DNA of 64,000 bases from Pycnococcus provasolii (taxonomy: Eukaryota; Chlorophyta; Pseudoscourfieldiophyceae; Pseudoscourfieldiales; Pycnococcaceae), in NCBI GenBank assembly GCA_938743325.2, contig OW568865.1, positions 682,001 through 746,000 of the forward strand, given 5' to 3'. The translations under genes were made by a program, and so were the position numbers. This document shows, piece by piece, positions 27,816 to 36,274 of the stretch. Below the pieces are notes generated by a model. The model saw only the letters and a list, made by a program, of their open reading frames with translations, did not search any database and had not been told where the DNA came from. Each line of letters opens with the position of its first letter. Position 1 is the first letter of the stretch.

Positions 27816-28250
27816 TCAAGCCTGCGTGGCGACAATTCCCTGTTGTTGTTGTTGTTGTGGTGGTGGTGGTGGTGAGTGAGTGAGTGAGTGAGTTGTATCG
27901 CGTACATGTTTCTTGTAAGAACAGTAAGGAACAAAGCTTACCGCCTCAGCTGCCGTGACTTCGTCGACGTCGTTATCGAGAATCCGCATGGCAAAAAGTT
28001 CGAGCAGTAGCTGAAACTTGAAGCTCTCCATATTCCTTAATTCTTTTTGTTTCTTCAGGTGCGCCTTCAGATTCGCCGTCTCAGCTTGCAGTTTGGCCAT
28101 GCGTTCGCGGTACGCCGCGTTGTCTCTCTGGAGAGCTTGCAGTTCCCGCGGGGACTGTTGTGCGGCCCCCGCGGCCGGTGCATTGGTACCTGGCGCAGGC
28201 AACGCAAGCTGCTGCTGCACCTCCTCCGCCTTCTTGCGCCAGCGGAACAT
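27816..28250 (-). CDS. Small coiled-coil protein, probably two exons
   Basis: From the ATG at 28250 (protein start MFRWRKKAEEVQQQL). The open frame extends 25 codons further upstream, but that part reads a TTTTG-rich leader. The coding part has an Ala/Pro linker and then a clear coiled coil, LQALQRDNAAYRERMAKLQA through KKQKELRNMESFKFQLLLEL, and ends near LDNDVDEVTAAEA. A GT-AG intron at 27840-27941 (102 bp) is likely: its translated content is His/Pro/Gln repeat. Removing it gives a C terminus AEAGIVATQA and about 110 residues. The intron has no in-frame stop, so retention is possible. The family is not recognised. Confidence 0.5.
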   Translation of the reverse strand: MFRWRKKAEEVQQQLALPAPGTNAPAAGAAQQSPRELQALQRDNAAYRERMAKLQAETANLKAHLKKQKELRNMESFKFQLLLELFAMRILDNDVDEVTAAEAVSFVPYCSYKKHVRDTTHSLTHSPPPPPQQQQQQGIVATQA

Positions 28251-28878
28251 CGTCGAGGTCAAAGAGGATGAAAAGAAAAAGGCTCCGGCAACAACAAGGA
28301 AACAAAACAAAACAAAACCAGTCAAGGAAAGGGAGGATTCAAAAAGAGGCTCAGAAACACAACAATCCCTTAAACCCTAACCTAACCTAACCCTAACCAA
28401 TACCCTAACCGGCTAACCCGATGGCTTATCTGTAACATCAAGTTGGTTTTGTGACGGAGAACCACAGCCGGCCACCTACCATAGGACCATAGGGTCTAAC
28501 GCCTTGACCAAACCGGCCCTCACCAGTCACATTCCCTCCCGGTTAGAAAGAAGTTAAGTTAAGTTAACAGCATTTCAGCGTTCGGGCGAAATGCACGGCA
28601 AATTACCCTAAGTAAAGTTGACGGAAACATAGTCTAACGCACTGTGTCTTAACTAATTTTACGGAATACGGTAGTGCTCTGTACAGTACTTCTTAGTCTA
28701 TGGAGGGAGGGAGGCTCAAGCTTATCCTTATCTTAGTCTAGTCTATGCAACGTCTATGGATACTGTAAATGGATTCGGGCGGTGTGATGTGGGGAATGAC
28801 GACGACGGACGGCCGTTCCAGTTGAACGAAGTAAACCCAGTTCCATTACTGAATGCTCGAGCCATCTTGGTTAGGTCT
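28251..28878. other. Intergenic region with TTAGGG-type tract, between two minus-strand genes
   Basis: Holds the telomere-like tract at 28373-28420 (CCCTAA on plus, TTAGGG on the sense strand of the small gene, about 125 bp before its ATG). It also has a TTAAGTTAAGTTAA run at about 28553-28567, a GTACAGTAC at 28681-28689, and a TCTTAGTCTA duplication at 28692 and 28731. No gene is supported. Confidence 0.55.
28373..28420 (-). repeat. Interstitial telomere-like tract
   Basis: AAACCCTAACCTAACCTAACCCTAACC followed by two looser CTAACC units; the minus strand reads TTAGGG/TTAGG. Confidence 0.88.
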
Positions 28879-30456
28879 TCAAATGTCGTCGTAGCTCTGA
28901 ACAACCTCAAGCAACTTCGTGTCCACGCGGCTCTCGCGGAACAAAGCCAGACAACCCGTGCGTGCAACCTCCAGCAGCGAAGGCTTGAGCAGGTCCTGGA
29001 ACGCCGCGAGCTTCTCATTGTCGCCAGTCACCTCGATCGTCATCGTATTCTGGCTCACGTCCACCACCTTGCTGCGGAAGATGTTCGCAAGGTCTAAAAC
29101 CTCACCTCGGTGTCGCGGATCGCAGCGCACCTTGACGAGCATGAGTTCGCGTTCAACGAAAGGACGGCCTGTCAGATTCTGGATGTCGAGCGTGTCCACC
29201 ATGCGATTCAGCTGGCTGATCAGCTTTCGGATCGTCTCCTGTGTTCCAGGAACGACCGTCGTGATCCTTGAAACTCCCAGGGACTCGGACGGGCCCACAG
29301 CGAGACTTTGGATGTTGTACCCACGACGTGAGAAGACACCCGTCAGTCGGTTGAGCACGCCAGGAGCGTCGTTGACGGAAATCGACAACGTGAAGGGCTC
29401 AAATGGCCGGCCGTCGTCATCAAACACCTCAGGTGCGCCAAAGTCGTAATCGAGCACTGGCACGTCCCACACTCCCGCCCCGGTGCTGTCGTCCAAGCCA
29501 TACGTGTCGCCACCTCCCGTCTGAATTTCCCCCGACGCCGACGCTTGTGCGGTTTCCGCCTCCTCCTCACCTCCTTTGTCGTCATCGCTGGGCGACACGG
29601 ATGCCTGCTTAGCTGTCGCATCACGGCCACCCGACGAGACGTCAGAGGGTGCGAACTGCGGCTTCGCACCCCTCACCCAGGCACCTCGCCTCAGCGCCAC
29701 CTTTCCCGTGCGCGCCACCTCCTCCACGCCATACTCCTCAAGTGCGCGCTGCAGCGCGAACGTTTTTCCCGGGTCGCCGCTGCACAGCACTGTGAGCGTT
29801 TTCGGGCCGCTATCGACGACATCCGCGCGAAAGACGGACACTTCCTGCAGCACGCGGTCGCGTGTGGGACCTGGCGGTGCTCGCACCTTCACCATCATGA
29901 GCTCGCGTTCGATGCAGTTGGTTTTGCTGAGGTCTTCGACGGCACGCACGTTGACGAGCTTGCAGAGCTGCTTCATAAGTCCCTGCGTTTGCGTCTCAGA
30001 GCCTGTGATGACGGCAGTGAAGAGCGCACGCTCGTAGTTGAGTCCAACCGTGAGGCTGTCGATGTTGTACCCGCGTCGTGCAAACACGCCCGCGACGCGG
30101 CTGATCATGCCGCTTTCGTCGGCGACGAATATGCTGATGGTTCGTTTGGACACGCCCTCCTCGAGCAGGGCAGGTGCCTCGTAGACGTCGAGTCGCTGTT
30201 GTCCCGAAGCCTGCTGCTGCTGCTGCTCAACGTCGGCGGCACTCGCATCCTGCGACGACTCAACGGCGGCGGTCGCTGCGTGGCGGCGCCCGTCTGGTCG
30301 TCTGAGAGCACGGAGGTAACCACGCACCAACTGCCTGGACGAGGACGAGGACGACGCAGGGCGAGCACCACAGGTAGCCGAGGCCCGAAAGGAATATGGA
30401 CTAGAAATATGACAAGCTTTCATGCCAGACACTGAGACAACTCCTGAGAGGGGCAT
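28879..30456 (-). CDS. Acetolactate synthase regulatory (small) subunit, plastid, tandem ACT modules
   Basis: 525 residues from the first in-frame ATG (30456); another ATG is at 30423. This is the regulatory subunit of acetohydroxyacid synthase, the first common step of branched-chain amino acid synthesis, which stimulates the catalytic subunit and confers feedback inhibition by Val/Leu. Residues 1-70 are Ser/Ala/Arg-rich and fit a plastid transit peptide. Two ilvH-like modules follow, each with an ACT domain: KRTISIFVADESGMISRVAG with VFARRGYNIDSL, and FTLSISVNDAPGVLNRLTGV with FSRRGYNIQSLAVG. Each is followed by the conserved IERELMMVKV or VERELMLVKV segment and an ACT-like C-terminal half. 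The duplicated form is the plant-type enzyme; bacterial IlvH has one module. A Ser/Asp/Gly-rich linker separates the modules. Confidence 0.93.
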   Translation of the reverse strand: MPLSGVVSVSGMKACHISSPYSFRASATCGARPASSSSSSRQLVRGYLRALRRPDGRRHAATAAVESSQDASAADVEQQQQQASGQQRLDVYEAPALLEEGVSKRTISIFVADESGMISRVAGVFARRGYNIDSLTVGLNYERALFTAVITGSETQTQGLMKQLCKLVNVRAVEDLSKTNCIERELMMVKVRAPPGPTRDRVLQEVSVFRADVVDSGPKTLTVLCSGDPGKTFALQRALEEYGVEEVARTGKVALRRGAWVRGAKPQFAPSDVSSGGRDATAKQASVSPSDDDKGGEEEAETAQASASGEIQTGGGDTYGLDDSTGAGVWDVPVLDYDFGAPEVFDDDGRPFEPFTLSISVNDAPGVLNRLTGVFSRRGYNIQSLAVGPSESLGVSRITTVVPGTQETIRKLISQLNRMVDTLDIQNLTGRPFVERELMLVKVRCDPRHRGEVLDLANIFRSKVVDVSQNTMTIEVTGDNEKLAAFQDLLKPSLLEVARTGCLALFRESRVDTKLLEVVQSYDDI

Positions 30457-31215
30457 GGTGCAAAGAAGAAACAGGCTGAGACAGAGAGGATGAGAGGATG
30501 ACCGAAGCACCCAGTTAGAAAGGAGTTCTAGGGGATAAAGGAGTCGCCGCCGCCGACAGATAAAGTACCCGGGTAGAAAAAGAAAGGCTGAAAGGGAAGG
30601 AAGGACACCCGACGTGATTGAACGAACCCGCTCACAAAGCGCCTTCTTTTAGTACTCTACTGTAGTCTAACGGGGATCCCTCACGGCGTGGATCCCATCC
30701 CTCGATCCTGTTTCTTTCAACTCCCTCTCTTCTTCTGTTAGGGTTATGCTGGTAGAGGGTTAGGGTTAGAGGGTTAGGGTTAGAGGGTTAGGGTTAGAGG
30801 GCTCGGGTTCCTATTTGCCTTGCACTTGGCGTGTGCACGGGGCTCCTTCTTTGGGGATCCGCCGTTGGACTCGTTTCTTAAATGTGTGCCGAAGCTGCGG
30901 TTTCGTCCTCTGTCTGAACTCTAAAGGTTTTATTTAACAGCGCGTTTTTGCGAATATTAATGCGACTCCACGTTCATTCATCATATTCTCTGTGCCTCTT
31001 TCTCTTTTCTGCTTTGGGTTGTGTTATCGTTTTTGCGTGCGTTGATTGTGATAATATATTAAAATAGGCTGATATCGTTGCAGGTGCCTCACCTGCCTTG
31101 TATTGCTGCACTGTTTGGTATCACCTCTTACATACCTCTCTTATTCTACCCTGCTCTTCTTCCTTCTTCATTTTCATTTTCATTTCCAGTACTTCATCAT
31201 TCACTACGATACGAT
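30457..31215. other. Divergent intergenic region between the AHAS regulatory subunit and CHMP2
   Basis: No gene. It holds a TTAGGG-type array at 30737-30801 and A/T-rich sequence from 30930 to 31070. The plus frame opens at 31078, but the accepted start of CHMP2 is 31216. Confidence 0.55.
30737..30801 (+). repeat. Interstitial telomere-like array with 14-bp higher-order unit
   Basis: TTAGGG pairs organised as repeats of GAGGGTTAGGGTTA (about three and a half copies) after an initial TTAGGGTTATG. It lies about 415-480 bp upstream of the CHMP2 ATG with TTAGGG on its sense strand. Confidence 0.92.
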
Positions 31216-31947
31216 ATGGAGTGGCTGTTCGGGAAACGCAAAACGCCCGCAGAACTGCTGAGGGAAAATAAACGCATGCTTGACAAAGCCATACGCGAAC
31301 TCGACAGGGAAAGGACAGGACTACAGAACCAGGAGAAGAAGCTTGTCGTGGAGATGAAAAAAATGGCCAAACAGGGGCAGATTCCAGCCGTGAAGGTTAT
31401 GGCAAAAAGCATGGTGCGAAACAGGGCGGCGGTGCACAAACTGTACGGCCTTAAGAGCCAGCTGCAGGGCGTTAGCCTCAAGGTGCAGACGCTCAAGAGC
31501 ACGCAGGCGATGGGTGACGCCATGAGAGGCGTGACGAAGGTGATGGGTGTCATGAACAAACAGCTCAACCTGCCCGCCCTCACCGGCATCATGCGCGAGT
31601 TTGAGAGGCAGAACGAGCGCATGGACATGACCAGCGAAGTGATGGGCGACGCGCTCGACGAGGCGTTCGACGAGGAAGGTGAGGAGGACGAGATTGAGGG
31701 TGAGGTTGCGAAGGTGTTGGACGAGATTGGCATCGGCGCGACAGCGGAACTCGAGGGCATACACGCGCCGACGGGAACGACGGCACAGGCAGCACCCGCG
31801 GTGGCGGCAGCTCCTCAGCCTGTGGCGATGGGAGCAGGCGGTGGCGCGCCACCGGCGGCGGCAGCTGGCGCAGGTGCTGGCGCCGCGGACGACGCAGGCA
31901 TTGACAATGATTTGCAGAGCCGCCTCGACGCATTACGTCGTGGCTAA
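31216..31947 (+). CDS. ESCRT-III subunit CHMP2/VPS2
   Basis: 243 residues, starting MEWLFGKRKTPAELLRENKR, which is the typical VPS2/CHMP2A N terminus. ESCRT-III subunits form membrane-remodelling filaments in endosomal sorting, cytokinesis and membrane repair. Visible parts are the basic helix 1-2 hairpin (residues about 12-110), the MTSEVMGDALDEAFDEEGEE segment with the acidic autoinhibitory region, an Ala/Pro-rich linker longer than usual (about 185-225), and a C-terminal MIM1-like helix, NDLQSRLDALRRG, for binding the VPS4 MIT domain. The upstream in-frame sequence (from 31078) has C/T-rich untranslated character, so the ATG at 31216 is preferred. Confidence 0.93.
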   Translation: MEWLFGKRKTPAELLRENKRMLDKAIRELDRERTGLQNQEKKLVVEMKKMAKQGQIPAVKVMAKSMVRNRAAVHKLYGLKSQLQGVSLKVQTLKSTQAMGDAMRGVTKVMGVMNKQLNLPALTGIMREFERQNERMDMTSEVMGDALDEAFDEEGEEDEIEGEVAKVLDEIGIGATAELEGIHAPTGTTAQAAPAVAAAPQPVAMGAGGGAPPAAAAGAGAGAADDAGIDNDLQSRLDALRRG

Positions 31948-32103
31948 CATTATATTGTTTTCACGCCCGGAACGACAAAAACAAAACACACAAGCAAAAA
32001 AAAAAAACTTAAAAAAAAACAAGAGTGCACAGTCGGACTTTTCGGCGGCACACCTTGAAACGATGACAAAAAAAAGTTTTGTAACCTTTTTACTTTTTCT
32101 AAG

Positions 32104-32891
32104 CTATTTGGGTCCCTTGAACGCGTCCTGCAAACCGCTGAAGGCGTCCTGCACGCTCTGTCCCAGCGCCTCGACGGGCGTCGACGCAATCTCATCCTCC
32201 GGTGGAATCGCCTCGATGCCATCTGGCGCCATCAAACTCTTCTTAGCTGCTGCCTGCGTCTCGCAGTTCAAAATTTTGTATCCAAACTCCAGTCGCTTCG
32301 CGCCAGCAATCGGCTTGTAGTTCTTCTTCACGGTTTCTTGGACGCTCGCGTAATTCTCTCCGTAGATCATGCCGCCTAAGTTTCGCGTGAGGGCACCGCG
32401 TGCCACTTTCTCGCCCACTTTTGTCTTCATCGCGTTCACGACCATGTTCACCTGTTTGTATATTAGACGTTGTGATGGCAAGAGGAGGAGGGGTGGGGTG
32501 GGGGAAAAGGGGTGGTGAGTCTTTATTCGTCTTTGATTCTTTGCGAGCGAAAAGTTCAGGTGCTGCAACCTACCTGCGTTCCGCCGCTGACGACGTTGAG
32601 AGGGAACCATCCAAGCATGGGGTTTGCCGGGTTGCGCACGTAGATTCCAATTTGCGTGCTGGTGATGTCGATGTCGGGCATATTAAGCGTCGGTCCTCCT
32701 GACGATGATCCCCCTCCTCGTCCGTTGCGCTGGTTGTACCCCTTCCCCTTTTTCGCCAAGACTGTGAATGCGCGGCTTCCTTTAGTAGCAGCAGGTGCCG
32801 GTGCACGTGGAGCGACTGGACTTCGTGGAAGACGCATCGAGCCAGCACGTGCGCTGAGCGAAGACGAGGCGTGCGATCGTGCCGCGAGCAT
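32104..32891 (-). CDS. HHL1-like plastid protein (two exons)
   Basis: Exon 1 is 32574-32891 and exon 2 is 32104-32451; a 122-bp GT-AG intron (32452-32573) is removed in phase 0, giving 221 residues. The first 45 residues (Ser/Ala/Arg/Pro-rich, MLAARSHASSSLSARAGSMR) look like a plastid transit peptide. The core, GIYVRNPANPMLGWFPLNVV then SGGTQVNMVVNAMK, and later KRLEFGYKIL, resembles the conserved part of HYPERSENSITIVE TO HIGH LIGHT 1 (YPLNIVTGGT... and ...EFRYGYKL in the plant protein), a thylakoid protein needed for photosystem II repair in high light. The assignment rests on remembered motif similarity, so it is moderate. The gene is convergent with CHMP2, separated by an A-rich 150 bp. 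Confidence 0.65.
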
Positions 32892-33042
32892 GGCGGAAAA
32901 CGAATATATGAAAAAGTCGAGGCGGATGCTGAGGTCAGGAAACTGTTATGGGTTTATGTGGCTGTGTCGATCTCGCTGCTAAGATATCCACCCTGGAGGA
33001 ACTACCTTAGGAGGAGGAGAGGGGATACCGGTTCATCTACCC

Positions 33043-33135
33043 CTGGGTTAGGGTTTCCAAAAGGTGGTTAGGGTTAGCTCGCTGGTTTGGGGTTGGGGGT
33101 TTGGGGTTTGGGGTTTGGGTTTGGGGTTGGGGTTT
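33043..33135 (+). repeat. TTAGGG units plus (TTTGGGG)n-like G-rich tract
   Basis: Two TTAGGG units (33048 and 33067) are followed at 33084-33135 by alternating GGGGTTTGGGG blocks, at least eight runs of three or more G. It lies on the sense strand of the IMPACT gene, about 100-190 bp before its ATG. Confidence 0.85.
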
Positions 33136-33235
33136 GTTTTTGGTTGATGTGTTTTTGGTTGATGGTTGGATTTTGGGATTGGCTTCGGCATTCTTCTTTT
33201 TTCCGTTTTTTTGGGATTGGCACTTTTCGGTGATA

Positions 33236-34258
33236 ATGGCGACAGTTTCGGACGACAATGCCGCCGCCGACGCCGCGTCTTTGTCTGCTCGCCTGGACGA
33301 GATCGAAGCCATGTCGGCCATATACGCGGACGTCATCACGCACGCGTCGGCGTCGGCGTCGGCGTCGGATAGCGATGATGCACGCGCACGCACGCGCGCG
33401 GCACTCGCACTCCCACCGCCGGACGGGTACGTCGGAGAAGTTCTCCACGTGCGATTCGCCACGGCGCCACCATACCCAACCATTTGTGACGACGCGTCGT
33501 TCACCTGCGAGCTGGCGCACGTGCTGGAGGGGGCATACGAACGCTTTGAAGTTCCTCCTGAAAAATATGACGAACTGAAAGCGGCAATACGAGACATGTG
33601 CAAAGCAGCGGCGGAAGGGGAGGTGCTCATGTACGAAGTCACAAACGCCTTGCAGACTTCTCTCGCACACCTCATATGGGCGCTGGACGAAGAGGATGGT
33701 GAGAACGACGACGACAGCAGGTACGAAGAGCACGAAGACGTTGACGACGCCGGCACGACGACAGCTGTACATTCGGCGTGCCCTTCGGCTGATCGAAGGC
33801 CGATCCCGGGTCAAGCAACGTCGGGAACTCTCCAGGAACTTGGTGTCGTGCACGGCGTATTACTTGAGTCGAAGAGGTCCATCTTTCAGGCGCACGTGTG
33901 TCGTCTCCCTGATGGTGCAGCCTCGGAAACGTTCCGACGGTTCGTCCGCAGCCTGCTTGAAAATCGTAAAATCCAACAGGCGTCGCATAACATAACGGCA
34001 CACCGGTACACGATTCCCGAGACGGGTGCCGTGGCGGGTGACTGCGACGACGACGGCGAGAGCGCGGCGGGTGGACGACTCCTTCACCTGCTCGAGCTAA
34101 TGGGATGTACTGACGTCGCAGTCTGCGTGAGCCGATGGTTTGGCGGAACGTTGCTGGGACCGGAGCGCTTCAAGCTCATCAACAACGCCGCACGTCAGCT
34201 GCTCGAGCAGGAGGGATACGTGCCGCAGAGGAGTGGAACTTCTTCGAAGAAGAGGTGA
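33236..34258 (+). CDS. IMPACT/YIH1 homologue (RWD + UPF0029 domains)
   Basis: 340 residues from the ATG at 33236. YIH1/IMPACT competes with the kinase GCN2 for its activator GCN1 and so dampens the amino-acid starvation response. The N-terminal RWD domain (about 10-150) begins ARLDEIEAMSAIYADV and includes the characteristic PPPDGYVGEVLHVRF and PPYPTICDD segments. An acidic linker follows. The C-terminal UPF0029 domain (about 205-320) has ESKRSIFQAHVCRLPD, an ITAHRY strand, a conserved GGRLLHLLELMGCTDVAVCV stretch, and then SRWFGGTLLGPERF, a hallmark of the family. Length and order match IMPACT (about 320 residues). Poly-Ala/Ser and acidic insertions are lineage-specific. Confidence 0.9.
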   Translation: MATVSDDNAAADAASLSARLDEIEAMSAIYADVITHASASASASDSDDARARTRAALALPPPDGYVGEVLHVRFATAPPYPTICDDASFTCELAHVLEGAYERFEVPPEKYDELKAAIRDMCKAAAEGEVLMYEVTNALQTSLAHLIWALDEEDGENDDDSRYEEHEDVDDAGTTTAVHSACPSADRRPIPGQATSGTLQELGVVHGVLLESKRSIFQAHVCRLPDGAASETFRRFVRSLLENRKIQQASHNITAHRYTIPETGAVAGDCDDDGESAAGGRLLHLLELMGCTDVAVCVSRWFGGTLLGPERFKLINNAARQLLEQEGYVPQRSGTSSKKR

Positions 34259-34362
34259 TGTGGAACATTTGGTCGAATTGTGGTTTGTTGAATGTTTCAA
34301 TTTGTATAGTATGCACGTGTATTATTTGTTTCTATAGTGATTTCTGACGGGCGTGTGTACAT

Positions 34363-35817
34363 TCACAAAAATTGCAAATCTTGCTCGACAGGATTCGTGC
34401 TAGCCTTGAGCGTCATTGCACCAACATTAATAGTCACAGCACTCGTGCCCATGTTCATGAGCTGCACCGTATTCCATGGCGATTCTTCCATGTGCAGCGG
34501 TGGCAACGGCATCACGAGCCTCACCCAACGACCTTTTAGCGTATCGACGCCAGCATCGCGTGGGTAATACGACGGTACTGACGATGTTGCCGCACTTTTG
34601 ATGTGCTTGCCATCGTGAAATCCCTCGTAGTGCACGTGCACATCCCACAAGCTCCCTGGCGAGTTGCGATGCACGTAGACGGATAACTCAAGATAGGTGT
34701 GCCAGCCGTCGCTCATTGAGCTGAACATGGTTGGCGACTTGAGCACGAGCGCGCCATACGGCTCAATCTTGGCGTACATGGACGCCGGTTGCGATGCACG
34801 AATAGACGTGGTGGTGGAGGAGGTGGCGGTTGCCTGCGCAGCAGCCAAGTCGTCGTTCACAATGCTCTTGTCTGTGCTGCTGCTGCTACTCAATTCGGGT
34901 AGGGCAAGCAGCGTGTCACGCGTATTGAATGTGCCATGCCAGCTCCAGTTCAGCCAGCCTGCAGCGAGTCCTGTCGCGCTGTTGTAGATCATATTCATGA
35001 CAACGTCCATTGGGCTGCCTGACGACGACGATCCGGAGTCTGACGTCGTTGTGAGTGTTGCTGCTGATGTATCGATCGATGACGGGTCGAGGGTCATTTT
35101 CGCAGCAACCTGCTGCGAGGCTTGTGATGGGAAGCGTGCTGCTATATCTTCACTGTTGTCCACGTCACTGCTACTACTACCTCGCGGGATTCCGGATGTC
35201 GTGTACTTGTTGTTTCCTCCTCCTATTCTAGGTCCTTCTTCTTCTTCGCTTTTTTCCTCATCAGCAGTGTTCTCAAACTTCACGAGGCTGCGTGCTAATG
35301 TCGGCTGTGTCCTTCTGACTTCCATCTCAAGAGGAGCAGCAGCAGCAATATCAGCATTTGACTCTGATTCTTCTTCTTCGACGTCGACGACAGACACGAC
35401 GGGTGGAAGTACCACCGCCTCTGCCGATGGCATAGGTGGTGACAAGACGGCGCGTTGCTGTGCTTCGTCAGCTGAGGTGGTGAGATTAAGCTGCTCCTGC
35501 TGAGTGAAATAGTCATCATCACCACCTCCCGTAGAATCTGAGGACGGAAGAGGCTGCTGAAGACGCCGGCGGCGGCGGCGCGTCTGCTTCGCTTGTTGTG
35601 TCAAATAGCTGCGGTGACCCCCATGACGACGAGCAGTGAGTGTGGGTATCATCGGTTGTTTTGGGACAAGAATGGCACGAGAGGAATGGCCAAAGAGGAA
35701 TCCTCCCACCATCATGGCTCCTCCACCATTGGCAACTCCGAGCCAAGATACAACAAGCACGAGCAGGAGAAAGCAGAGCAGGAGCGGTATTAGCACCCGC
35801 AGACAGCAGAGCGCCAT
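34363..35817 (-). CDS. Membrane-anchored protein with beta-sandwich-like luminal domain
   Basis: 484 residues from the ATG at 35817. Residues 1-35 form a hydrophobic signal anchor (CCLRVLIPLLLCFLLLVLVV). A long disordered region follows (Arg-rich, then Ser/Thr/Glu-rich). The C-terminal 200 residues look folded: a NMIYNSATGLAAGWLNWSWH motif, a WHTYLELSVYVH strand, LWDVHVHYEG, and WVRLVMPLPPL. The W-x-N-W-S-W motif after a Gly-Trp, with alternating strands, resembles carbohydrate-binding beta-sandwich modules seen in secreted proteins. This is a fold-level impression, not a family match. It is a likely type II membrane protein of the secretory pathway or cell surface. Confidence 0.55.
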   Translation of the reverse strand: MALCCLRVLIPLLLCFLLLVLVVSWLGVANGGGAMMVGGFLFGHSSRAILVPKQPMIPTLTARRHGGHRSYLTQQAKQTRRRRRRLQQPLPSSDSTGGGDDDYFTQQEQLNLTTSADEAQQRAVLSPPMPSAEAVVLPPVVSVVDVEEEESESNADIAAAAPLEMEVRRTQPTLARSLVKFENTADEEKSEEEEGPRIGGGNNKYTTSGIPRGSSSSDVDNSEDIAARFPSQASQQVAAKMTLDPSSIDTSAATLTTTSDSGSSSSGSPMDVVMNMIYNSATGLAAGWLNWSWHGTFNTRDTLLALPELSSSSSTDKSIVNDDLAAAQATATSSTTTSIRASQPASMYAKIEPYGALVLKSPTMFSSMSDGWHTYLELSVYVHRNSPGSLWDVHVHYEGFHDGKHIKSAATSSVPSYYPRDAGVDTLKGRWVRLVMPLPPLHMEESPWNTVQLMNMGTSAVTINVGAMTLKASTNPVEQDLQFL

Positions 35818-36274
35818 ACCCACGAGCACGGATGACGATGCAAAGAATGAAGGGTTGGCGTGGCAAAGTTAAAGTCACATAAAATGGACAAAGTTGAAAT
35901 TTGAGGTTTGATACACAAGTTTGAATCAGAACAGGGGTCCCAATCCCATCCATTCCAGTCCCCCATCCTTTTCGCCGGGCTTTGAATGGGTCTCCCACCA
36001 CGCGCACTTTTATTTTTATTTCTATTGGTCCCACCAACTTCGCCGCGCAGCGCAGGGTAACAAAAACGAATAGGGGTTGAGTCCGTCATAGATGTGATGA
36101 AATGATGAATAGGTATTACACGGTGGCATTTCCGTTCATGAAAGGAAGTTGTTGAAGGTTGTTGGCTTAGAAGGAGAAGGAGACGTCTGAGAAGAAAAAA
36201 AAGGAAAAAGGAAGAAACGGGAATGTGTTGTGTTGTGTTGTGTTGTGTTGTGCTTTCGTTCGCGAATGGTTGGA
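35818..36274. other. Intergenic region
   Basis: No gene seen. It contains a (TGTGT)n simple repeat at 36225-36251 and purine-rich sequence at 36168-36220. Confidence 0.5.
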
